DNA from: Acanthaster planci | Taxonomy: Eukaryota; Echinodermata; Asteroidea; Valvatida; Acanthasteridae | NCBI RefSeq assembly: GCF_001949145.1 | Contig: NW_019091619.1 | Span: 46,907-110,906, forward strand | Reading direction: 5' to 3' | Length of the DNA stretch: 64,000 nucleotides | Part shown: positions 12,401 to 20,870 of the stretch, piece by piece | Numbering within the stretch: position 1 is the first letter of the stretch | Layout of the letters: every line of letters starts with the position of its first letter | Position numbers and translations under genes: made by a program | Notes under the pieces: generated by a model | What the model saw: the letters and a program-made list of their open reading frames with translations, nothing else | Databases searched by the model: none | What the model was told of the DNA's origin: nothing

Positions 12401-15400
12401 GTGAGGTTCTCGTTTCAACTGATGACAAGACAACCTGCCCATCACCTGGTTCTCCTGAGTGCTCTGCTAATTCACCTCAAATGTTTGACCCCAGTGGGCC
12501 AACCTCGCTCCCTGATCCACCAAGACTTTGTCCAAGCACAGCTGAGAATACAGAAGAGTTACTAATTGAAGGTGCCATCTCGGAGGATACGTGTATGCTC
12601 CCCCCGCCAGCAAGCATATTACTTCATTACAAGGAGGACAATAGTACCCAGTGTATTGTGGACTTGGTAGAAGACGAATCCATCAGCACCATGTCTCAGG
12701 CATCTGGGGAATTGAGCGAAGCCTGTGTACATGAAAGCAGTCCTCATCTGTCTCCATGCGGCTCAAAGAGTGAGGACATCAGAGAGCTAGAACTACATCC
12801 TGAACCCTTGCTCCAACACAAGGAGGTTTCAATCTCTCAATATTTGCAGTCCATGCAGAGGGCATCCACACCAACACAGAAGCAGGACTCAGTTGAGTTA
12901 AGTGGTGAAGCCTGCTCAGACAGTGCTCAGGAATCCAACTGTAAACCCTTTGAATCCTCACCTTCAGCTTTTGACCAGGTAGTGAATGGAAATGCCACTA
13001 GCCAAGAAACAGGTGGTGCTGTGTGTCCGGCTGATCAACCATTAGGGGGGCAGGTGGCAGAAAACTTGCCAACAATCAAGAAAAGGAGGAAGTGTTCCAA
13101 GGACTCCTTAACTTACCCAGTCATTGGAACTGGTAGATTTTTGACATTATACAAAAAACCAAAACGCAAAGGAAATGTTCCGACTTTCAAAAAGGCTGTT
13201 AGTTCAAAGGTTGCCCAGAAGCGTCATAAAAAGTCAGCAGTCACCAATCTTGCCACTAAGAATGCAGACAGTGAGCGTGAAGTGACGCTTCCATCTGGAA
13301 TGCGTTTGAGGAGAAGAGGTAAATTTACTTCAAAATGTACAAGACTAGGACCAGCTTTAGAAACAGGAGCTATCCCCAGCCAGGAGATAGAAAGTGTTGC
13401 TGGGGAGCCTGCAACATCGGAGGGCTCTTCACGTGGGAATCTCAGCGATAGGGACGTTATTGTAAATAGCACTGGATGTGAAAATGGATCATTTTTTCTG
13501 CAGTCAGAGGCTGTTGCAGTGGCAGGAAACCAGACCGAGACCAAAAGGTACAGGAATCTGCTCGGCAGTGAGACCTGCTCAGCCCAAGATACATGTAGGA
13601 ATTCCAAAGTTAAAGAAGCGAGGCATTCAACAGGGAAGCTGTTAAGGAGGAAGTACCTCAGGGATCAGATAAAAAATGCGCAGGTTTCTGAGTTAGGCAA
13701 GGGAGAAGCACAATTAGAAATGGAAAGACTTGGATCTTCAGTGGCCAATGAGCCAGACAAGGGGGTTGCGCCGGAGAGGGATCCCATCCTCAAAGGAGCC
13801 ACAGAAGCGAATGTCACACGCGATGAGACAATATCCAAACCCCCAGCCGAGGAAACAGGTGGAGACTTGGCGACAGAAGAACCCTCAAGCGCAAGGGTGA
13901 CTTCATCAACTGAGCCATCTCCAGACAGTGGCATCTCGCAGGACTCTAGCTTGAAACAGGAAGAGCCACCTCCTGAAGAAGCAGTCACGATGCTGATGAA
14001 TACCAATGAGCTGGCCTTTGTTAATTTGACAGAGGAAAAGCAACACTGTGACACAGTAGATAAAGACACTCAGCCATGTCCTTTGGCACAGTCACAGGAG
14101 AACTCACCATCTAATACACATGCAATTGACATAGATATGAGCAATCATATCTTGTCCGAGGAGAGCGAAGATGATTCCTCGATGGAAGTTGATGCCAGTG
14201 ATGATGTACTTTTCATATCTACCTCTTTTAGTCTGAGCGAGACTAACAGTGGCCCCAGTAGCCCTATGAACGAGTGTCCAGGAACCAGGAGTGTGAGCCC
14301 CATGACCTCTGTGAGCAGCAGTTCACAGAGCTCTAGCGAGCAAGACACGGTGAATCCTGAGAGTGGTTGCCCTGACACCAGTGCCACTAGTCAGAGTCCA
14401 CAGAGCGGTGTCAGCGACGGTCCATCTTCACATCCAAACCCTGAAGTGGACTTGAACCACAATCCACCACAGCAAACAAGCATTTTTAACCCAATGCCCG
14501 GAACGCCACCTGTCAAGCCAGCCCCCGTCAAACCATTGTTGACGTTTAGTGGCAGAGGTAGGACAAACAGCCCAGAGCTTTGCGACACGTCAGGACCCAG
14601 GTCCTGCCCTGGAAAGTATCAGTCCAAAGGAGATACAGAGAACTTCGACGAGGCTCTGAGGTCATTGAGAACAAGTTACAGTCTCAAAATCCCCTCCAAA
14701 GTTTGTGCCAACCTGTTCAAACTCCGGAAGGAGCTTAGCAGACCTTTGAAGAGGCCAAGAACTGATATTCCCACGAGACCGGTTTCGCCTCTTGTATCAG
14801 AGAACGATTTTCCACTCGCAACACAGAACACAACGAGGATTTACGCATCAAACTCTCCCAAACCTGAGCCCTCGAGCACAGTTGACATCGACTCACCAAA
14901 AGCAGATAAAGATTGCATCTCAGGGAGTGCTGTTGATGAACAGTGTTGTGAAGAATCTCCAAAGATGTCTGACTTGCAGGGGTCACTCACACCAACAAGA
15001 GACTTACCTCAACGCCCATGGTTACTCCGGTCACAGACTAAAAGACCCCCAAACAGTCCATCTCTGGAATCCCTTCCTTCCATACCTTCTCCAAGTAGTG
15101 GCAACTCTAGCACAACTGATCTTGGAACTCTGACTGGTGGAATGCATAGTTCAACTCCACAGACCCGGAATAATGGATCTGCTGGTGCCAGATACAAAAC
15201 AAGGATTTACATGCCAAATTCACCCAAAGTCACACCATTTAGACAGTCACCTAGAGGAAAACCTCCAATAACACCAACAGAATTGGGGGCAGCGGGAAAT
15301 TATGACATGCAGCCAACAAACTCAGATGATGGGTCCCGGTCAGGCCTTGACTCAAGCTCTTCTTGTACACTGACGTCAGCATCTCAAGATGGGGTGACAT

Positions 15401-15831
15401 CAAGACCTGCCGTCTTGATGTCACCCCATCTTGAGATGCTGACGCGTTCTTGCTTTGAAAAGCAAACCAAACCATCCTCTGCTGAATCTGCATCACCATT
15501 ATGTTCACTGTTGTCCTCGTTACCGTCAAGCCCCAGTCCAAAACTGCCCAGAATCTACCGTTCCCTGCAGCCGAAGTCAACATCAGTCAGCAAACACTGT
15601 TCTCCCATAAGTGATGCCTCACCATCCCCAGTCTTCCGCAAAGAAGTCACAAAATCCCTCAACACGAAGCCCCAGAGGAACACCCCAAGGCATCTGCAGT
15701 CACCGACAGAAAAGAGAAGCTTAAACTCGAGGAGGGGACCCAAATGCTCCTCAGACCCTGCCTTGTTGCCTAGGAAGGGTGACCTGGCCAGCAAGAAGAC
15801 AAGAGGCCGAGTCCAGCTCTTCACCAACTGA
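3412..15831 (+). CDS. PHF7: PHF7/G2E3-like ePHD-RING protein with very long C-terminal exon
   Basis: Nine coding exons: 3412-3478, 4074-4174, 5005-5106, 6391-6515, 7376-7544, 8798-8901, 9365-9481, 9845-9966, 10916-15831. They join in frame into about 1,940 residues. Residues 24-138 form an extended PHD (CIFCNQ, HKYC, RCFYC, FHFNCG, FCKDH). A RING-like module at 156-205 reads CPIC, CC, WFHRTC, CAIC. A PHD-like knuckle lies at 269-296 (CDIC, GCHLAC, WACAMC). Order and spacing follow vertebrate PHF7, a histone-binding ubiquitin ligase of male germ cells, and the N-terminus of G2E3. PHF7 ends near 380 residues; here no HECT domain follows. Instead one exon adds about 1,640 Ser/Pro/Glu-rich residues with basic patches and SPK sites. 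The zinc-module homology is strong; the choice between PHF7 and G2E3/pineapple-eye is inference. Confidence 0.88.
4074..4174 (+). CDS. PHF7: PHF7-like exon 2, first ePHD half
   Basis: A polypyrimidine tract and CCCAAG acceptor precede it. The exon encodes [13 protein letters not shown] through HKYCL, the first zinc ligands of the ePHD (residues 23-56), and ends at CTG|GTAATT in phase 0. Confidence 0.88.
5005..5106 (+). CDS. PHF7: PHF7-like exon 3, ePHD linker
   Basis: It encodes residues 57-90, including [17 protein letters not shown], which corresponds to the GFLPEDIKKE linker of vertebrate PHF7. The flanking sites are TCTCAG and GTATGT. Confidence 0.85.
5205..5700 (+). repeat. Intronic minisatellite, about 45-60 bp degenerate unit
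   Basis: The pyrimidine-rich unit CACTTGTTCCCCTTGCTCTC followed by AAAGCATTTGCCCTCATCCA recurs about eight times in the intron after PHF7-like exon 3. Copies vary in length and some carry TTACATGTATT inserts. The repeat leaves long open frames on the plus strand that are not genes. Confidence 0.85.
6391..6515 (+). CDS. PHF7: PHF7-like exon 4, second ePHD half
   Basis: It encodes [15 protein letters not shown] then [15 protein letters not shown] (residues 91-131). This holds the CxxC, Cys and HxxC ligands of the extended PHD. The donor is CT|GTAAGT, phase 2. Confidence 0.9.
7376..7544 (+). CDS. PHF7: PHF7-like exon 5, RING-like module start
   Basis: It encodes FCKDHRP, which closes the ePHD, then CPICFEDL and [15 protein letters not shown], the first ligands of the RING-like domain (residues 132-188). 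It ends at CAG|GTACGC, phase 0. Confidence 0.92.
8343..8474 (+). repeat. Perfect 49-bp direct duplication
   Basis: The 49 bases at 8343-8391 are repeated without change at 8426-8474, separated by 34 bases of AT-rich sequence. It lies in the intron between PHF7-like exons 5 and 6. The identity suggests a recent duplication. Confidence 0.9.
8798..8901 (+). CDS. PHF7: PHF7-like exon 6, RING-like module end
   Basis: It encodes [14 protein letters not shown] and [11 protein letters not shown], matching the FFKCPQCNN and MGIHIPD segment of PHF7. Residues 189-222, phase 2 donor. Confidence 0.9.
9365..9481 (+). CDS. PHF7: PHF7-like exon 7
   Basis: It encodes [18 protein letters not shown] and [12 protein letters not shown], equivalent to the DAAWELEPGAFSDLYQRY region of PHF7. 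Residues 223-261, phase 2 donor AG|GTAGGT. Confidence 0.9.
9845..9966 (+). CDS. PHF7: PHF7-like exon 8, PHD-like knuckle
   Basis: It encodes [21 protein letters not shown] and [10 protein letters not shown] (residues 262-302). This is the third zinc module, comparable to LILCATCGSHGTH in PHF7. Phase 1 donor G|GTGGGT. Confidence 0.9.
10916..15831 (+). CDS. PHF7: PHF7-like exon 9, 4.9-kb low-complexity C-terminus
   Basis: One uninterrupted frame of 4,916 bases runs from the AACAG acceptor to TGA at 15829-15831 and adds residues 303-1940. Composition is Ser, Pro, Thr, Glu and Cys rich, without transmembrane segments. Basic patches lie near 11235-11280, 13070-13110 and 13135-13240 (KKRRK, KKPKRKG) and could be nuclear localisation signals. 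Three motifs of the form (T/P)RIY followed by PK occur at about 14834, 15200 and 15550. The 15374-15444 stretch is a perfect hairpin. I recognise no domain in it. Confidence 0.85.
15374..15444. repeat. Perfect 32-bp inverted repeat within coding sequence
   Basis: Arms 15374-15405 and 15413-15444 are exact reverse complements separated by a 7-base loop (CCTGCCG). The hairpin lies inside PHF7-like exon 9 and keeps the frame open, so the mRNA would carry a 32-bp perfect duplex. The two arms encode ASQDGVTSR and [10 protein letters not shown]. Confidence 0.97.
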
Positions 15832-17657
15832 CGTCAACTTTGCAGAAAAATAACTTGTGAGTTAATTACCTCTGACGATAAAAATTATGGACTTGATGGT
15901 GGATCTGGTGTTGTGGACTGTGTGGCATGATGCCGTGCAAAGAATAGATCCTCAGAGTGCTGAGCAAATCGCTGCCGCTGTGTCCACCTGCAGTTGCGTA
16001 CTTCATTGAAAGTTTGTGTACACCATATTCCCCACCGAGGCAGGCATTCCTTGAGGAAAAAAAATTAGGCAATTTTCAAATTGAGGTATTTATCAAGTTT
16101 GCATATATTTTTTCAGAATTCAAACTTTTTTCCGCATTGATTTCATGTTATCGAAAAATGGGTTAACATATAAGAGGAACTACTTTTTGACTTTCTGACT
16201 GTCCCTAACCAGACAACAAAACAGTGTTTCTGGACACTGAATACATGTACAGTACATGTGTATTAATAGTTATTTACATGTAGTAGTAGTTGTGGTAAAG
16301 GTTGACACTTTTCCCATGGGCTATAGTGTGTGGTACTGTACATGCTGTTCTTTTGTTTTTTTGACGATATACAATGTATTTCATGTTTATGAATGTATTC
16401 TCACTCACTGGGATATCTTGGGCAAAGAGGTGGAAGGAGACATGTGTAAATCTACAGTGCTGGGTTCTAAAAATGCAACCTACAGTGTTAGCGATGAAAG
16501 TATGTAGGAAGAGAAGCGAATTTCTCTGTGGGGAGGGGGACCTGCAGGGGCTAACTTTAACAATCATGAAGGAACTTCTTATGGGAATTCACACTTTCAT
16601 TCCAGGCCCATGCAATGTTTTAAATGGCAGTACTTGCGAATTGACCTTTTTATCCCATGTCACCTTTAATCCAGTTTATGCTTTGTTGGCTTCCGGGGCA
16701 TTTGGGGCGCCTTGTATATTTTTATGAAATCCTAATTTGTGTTGTCGTTGAGACAGAAGCCACAGAGCTATTTAAGCAGATAAGATTGCCAGATTTTGGG
16801 TTTCAGACTTGGGTGATTTGCTGTTTTAGCACAACAGTAGGCCAATGTGCAAAGTTTTTCAATAATCGTCTTCAATGAGTGAATTTTAGGCTCACAATAT
16901 AAAAAGGACCCCCCTCCACAAAATGTCCTGGAACAACATCGCAACAGCACCCTCATCCAGCAGAAAAAGAAAGCATGGACATGTTCAATTTCTGAAAAAG
17001 TACACTTTCAATAAAGTCTGTTTCGAAGAACTGAAAATTAATGCCGTAGACCCTTCAACAATTAGCCTGAATATGCTTGTCCATTGGAGAGTCAATATCA
17101 TTTTACTTGGAATTTATTTGTAATCTTCATTTGTACTAAATAATTGAGTATTGTATTAATATTCTTCAGAATCCAGTCAACTCTCAATTTAGAGAGTACT
17201 CGGAACAAAATACTGTTCTGAAGAAGAAATACTGCAGTCACAAGTCTCTTGACTTCTTTCAAGTAGCTTTATATTTCTGTTCTATTTATAACAAGGTTCT
17301 GGTTGGAACAAGCTGATTTGACTTGTCCTAGCAACCATGCTACAGTATGATAAGGCAGTGATGGGAATCTTTCAATTTACTTTTCTATTTTGTCAATTGA
17401 TTTTCTATCAATTTAGATTGGACTTTTTATGCTTCCTAAGAGGATCAGAAATTCCATGAATTTACAATTATTGAATTTTTTAAAATAAATTCATTTATAG
17501 TACATTATCTTAATGTTCCTTTTCAAAAGGAGTTGTGGTGAACGTACGTATTTCAAACTCTCCCTAACTCTTTCCACTTATTATTAAACCCTATACTGTA
17601 CCTGCACCCCTACATTTTTCTTGTCTTTTTTACATTTTAGACAATTTCCTGAATAAA
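15832..17657 (+). other. PHF7: PHF7-like 3'UTR, candidate polyA signals
   Basis: No coding frame is visible. AATAAA occurs at 17010-17015 and again at 17652-17657; either could end the transcript. Short TACATG runs are present. Confidence 0.5.
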
Positions 17658-17962
17658 GTAATACTGCATGGAAATACAATTCGTCCACTGCTGCATTCTG
17701 TGCTTTGGTTCAATGCTCGGCTTCATTCTTCATGTTGAAACACACACACTTGACACGATTTACAAGTACATGATCTAAGCTAGCAAACCAAGTGGAAGTT
17801 GGCAGAGCTACTTTTGGGCTATGCATGTACAGTAGGCCTCTAAATGTGTGAATCAATGGAACCCTTAACGGTGTTTTAACCATCTTCATTAGGATACTGA
17901 AATTGGTAATACTTGAACATAAAATTATGGAGCTCAGTTTGCTCTTTAAAATGCAAACTCAA

Positions 17963-18124
17963 GGGTGCATTCGAGTGAGCTACTCGCGTTGACACGAGTA
18001 TACTCCTGGGCGCCCGAACAGCTGGAGTACGACTCAAGGGTAAGTGAGAGTATACTCCTGTACCCGAGTGTAATTCACACGCATCCTACTCGGGTGAACA
18101 GGAGTAAACGTGCGAACGCACCCC
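17963..18124. mobile_element. Short MITE with GGGTGC..TTCG ends (hAT-like)
   Basis: The left end reads GGGTGCATTCG and the right end, on the other strand, GGGGTGCGTTCG. Internal segments such as AGTATACTCCTG and CCCGAGT recur in both orientations, so the 160-bp unit folds on itself. GGGTGCGTTCG-type ends are common in hAT-derived MITEs (family knowledge). I could not find a clean 8-bp target duplication. Confidence 0.55.
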
Positions 18125-19068
18125 AAATTACTGACGATTACTGTCCGTAAGAGTCACTGCAGGGGATCTGACCATACGTACATGTACAGTATGAATGATT
18201 TTACATAAGCGTACATTTACCTCTAAGGTTAATGTAATCACACACAAAAATTCAACTAATACCAAACTGCTTTTATTTGTACATGTATGTAGTTCGTAGA
18301 TTTTATAAAACTCACTTTTTTTACACATTTGGTATGTTAAGAATGTTCCACACTTCTTGAAATGACTTCTAAACTTCCAACAGTGTGTGTGTAAATATTG
18401 GTATTAATGGTAAAGAACATTCGGTGAAACGGAATGGCAGCACATGGACATGTGTTACGTCCGTATTCCAAATTTTCTCATGAACTATAACATGTGACAT
18501 CTGAATGCTGTGAAATATAAAAACAAGGATATTCTAACCAACATTATCAATAATTTACGAATGACCTCCTGATCAGCCCCAAACATCACAAATACATGTA
18601 CATGTACCTTCTAATTTTTATTTTAAATGCAATCAGTCTTCAATAAACTTTTTAAAACATGTCTTAATTCCATGTACATAAAGTTTGTAGAGTGAAATAT
18701 CTTGTTGCATTGCCAAGTGCTGGTAGTGGTGCATGTATTTAATTGCACGAATTAACAACGAAACATATGCATACATGTATGTCACTTCTTTGCTCTACTT
18801 AAACTCTCCTCATCAAAATGAGGTACACGTAGAATGTTTTCTCCCACAAGGACAGTGAAAGCAGTTTATTGTAATCCCAGCATGACTGGTGTTGCCGTCT
18901 TGAACAAGTGCCTTAAAACAAGTCTGCGGTGAAAGAAAACTCAACCGCTGAGCTGCCAACAGAAAAAGAAATTCCGACCCAAGACTTCGATTTTTTTAAA
19001 TTAAAGGTGGGCATGCCCTTCCTGGAAACTGTCATGACTGTGTTTCTGAGAGGCTCCATGTACATGCA
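18125..19068 (-). other. Tail-to-tail intergenic space, SDHAF1 3' side
   Basis: No coding frame. The plus strand holds TTTATT near 18270 and TTTATTTTA near 18618, which on the minus strand are AATAAA-type signals that could serve SDHAF1. TACATG runs lie near 18285 and 18595. Confidence 0.35.
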
Positions 19069-19344
19069 TCATCTGTTCCTTGATGGTGTACTTGATGTGG
19101 GACTCTTGTCCTTGATAAAACTTCCTGCCCGGTCAACCCCTCCCATCTGCAGCATGGCAAGTTGTCTCCACCCCCTCCGTAGCAGGTGTTCAATGCGCAT
19201 GATGTCGGTGCGCTCTAGCGTCGCCCACTTGCGGAACTCCTGCTGTACATGGGGCGCCAGTCCTGGTTTTTGCTCAGCCAGACGCAGGAACTGCTTGTAC
19301 AGCTGTAATACTTGGCGTTGGAGCTTGCTATGTCGGCCTGCCAT
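19069..19344 (-). CDS. SDHAF1: Succinate dehydrogenase assembly factor 1
   Basis: This single-exon gene encodes 91 residues. SDHAF1 is a small mitochondrial-matrix LYR-family protein that helps insert Fe-S clusters into SDHB during complex II assembly. The sequence begins MAGRHSKLQRQVLQLYKQFL, parallel to MSRHSRLQRQVLSLYRDLL of human SDHAF1. It continues with VQQEFRKWA, a TDIMRIEHLLRRGWRQL segment matching SDVLRIEYLYRRGRRQL, and GSFIKD matching GAFVR. The tripeptide at 15-17 is LYK where the family usually has LYR. The C-terminal tail is shorter than the human one (about 115 residues in human). The start is the ATG at 19342-19344 and the stop is TGA at 19069-19071. The family assignment is strong. 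Confidence 0.93.
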   Translation of the reverse strand: MAGRHSKLQRQVLQLYKQFLRLAEQKPGLAPHVQQEFRKWATLERTDIMRIEHLLRRGWRQLAMLQMGGVDRAGSFIKDKSPTSSTPSRNR

Positions 19345-19960
19345 TGTTAAGCCACACTACTCCTCTGTCATTCCCTTGGCTCTTAATTCACACTGCACAT
19401 TTAAATCTTGAAGATTCAATTACTTTATGTCAACTGCTCATAACACGTAAAGAATGGTGAGACCTAGAGAGTTTTGAAAAAAGGGGGAAAAAATCACTTT
19501 TGTAAATATCAACCAGAGCTTTTAAAAATTTCACATGCTGACACAACCATGACAATCTCGCAAATTCAAGGGTTCAGTTCACGACAATAAACAAGATACA
19601 TGTACATGTACATGTGGAATGAAGTTTCACCACAAGTGTGAAAGTGAAGTGTGCAAATCTGTCAATTTTCACTACAAAAGAAAGTATATGTAGGCCTTGG
19701 CGGCCAGGAATGAAGCCAAAATCTAGCAACGCTTGAAGTTAGAAACTACAGTACTTGTAATCATCTAGCATTTCTAGGCTAGACTCGTAAATCATGTAAA
19801 CCAACTGTAAATAGCTCTTTGTTAGTTTATATACCCTTGTCGATATACAAAGCCAAAGGGCCCTTCAGGCCTAGTAATCACCTACACTGTAACTTGAAAA
19901 TCAGTCAGAACTGTTTTTAGCATTTTTTACTTTAACTTCTGACTGCATCATGCATGTCCA
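19345..19960. other. SDHAF1 upstream region, no further gene seen
   Basis: The start codon is preceded on the minus strand by a possible acceptor (TGACAG), so a non-coding 5' exon is possible. A 20-base run of TACATG repeats lies at 19597-19616. Confidence 0.35.
19597..19616. repeat. (TACATG)n microsatellite island
   Basis: Three and a third units of the self-complementary hexamer ACATGT stand in tandem. Similar islands recur across the window. Confidence 0.9.
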
Positions 19961-20370
19961 GGTTACCCCCAGAACTGTGGTGGGGTCCAACGTCCACTCC
20001 TCTCCCTCTTCTCCATGTCTTGTGTATTGATCGCAGCCATAGTCATCCATTTCATTTGGTCACGGCTCATCTTCGCAAGTACACGTGAACCGCATGACTC
20101 TATTTTTTGCACCTATTTTTTGCAAACAGCATGGTTTTGGACCTTTTCTTTCTTGGTATCAAAACAAAGGTAGGGCCTATGTAAGCTATTAAAAATCTTG
20201 GGGGAAATGAACCAGCATTTCTATGGGCATGATGGGTACACAACTAGAATGGAATCCCTGTTAGTGCCCAAATGTCATGCAGAGCCAACGGCGAAAAAGG
20301 CTCTTTTTCTGTTGGGTTCATGGGAGAGGAGCGGACGTCATATCGGACCCCACAGTTCTGGCGGTAGGCC
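19961..20370. mobile_element. MITE with about 45-bp imperfect inverted ends
   Basis: The left arm 19961-20006 (AGAACTGTGG, GGGGTCC, ACGTCCACTCCTCTCCC) is matched in reverse complement by 20322-20370 (GGGAGAGGAGCGGACGT, GGACCCCACAGTTCTGG). No coding capacity. The family is not recognised. Confidence 0.65.
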
Positions 20371-20689
20371 CAGGTGATGTCCTCGGAACTATTGTAGACA
20401 GGCATGACAGGACCAGGCCTAGCATGCCAAATTGAAATTTGAGACAGACTGGTGCCGTGACACAATTACGGATCAAGGACAAAGTGACCAATCATATTGT
20501 TTCCAGTAAACAACTTTAAGCTTATGTACCTTTTGAAATTTCTGACACAATTCACTGCAATAAAAACAAAATTGTTACAAAGGCCCATGTGCTTTCTTTC
20601 AATTTGCCTACTTGTTGTCCACACTAGACTTATCGCACCTGTTGTTGTATACACAAAATATTTCATGGCGCCAGACTAAATGCACCTTT

Positions 20690-20870
20690 TGAAAGCTCCC
20701 GGATGAACTACCGTGCTTTTTTACGAACCGGCCGTGCGGGCGCCGTTTTAGCGTCGCTGGTTACATTGCCAGCTGTAACACCCACATTAAAATTCAAAAG
20801 TTTTGAGCAGAGGACCAGCGAAGGGCGTCCCTACAATGCATAATGTCGTGCATCCATGCATATAGCATAG
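20690..20870. promoter_or_regulatory. CpG-rich patch, possible shared promoter
   Basis: CG dinucleotides are concentrated here (GAACCGGCCGTGCGGGCGCC, TAGCGTCG) against an otherwise CG-poor background. It sits upstream of SDHAF1 (minus) and of the PAK4-type gene (plus), so it could drive one or both. This is inference from composition and position only. Confidence 0.3.

Noticed and set aside
13224-14387. Minus-strand frames of 65-134 residues in the big PHF7-like exon
   Set aside because: Shadows of the long plus-strand exon, without homology.
18929-19411. 160-residue plus-strand frame
   Set aside because: It lies antisense to SDHAF1, whose minus-strand protein is clearly homologous to a known family.
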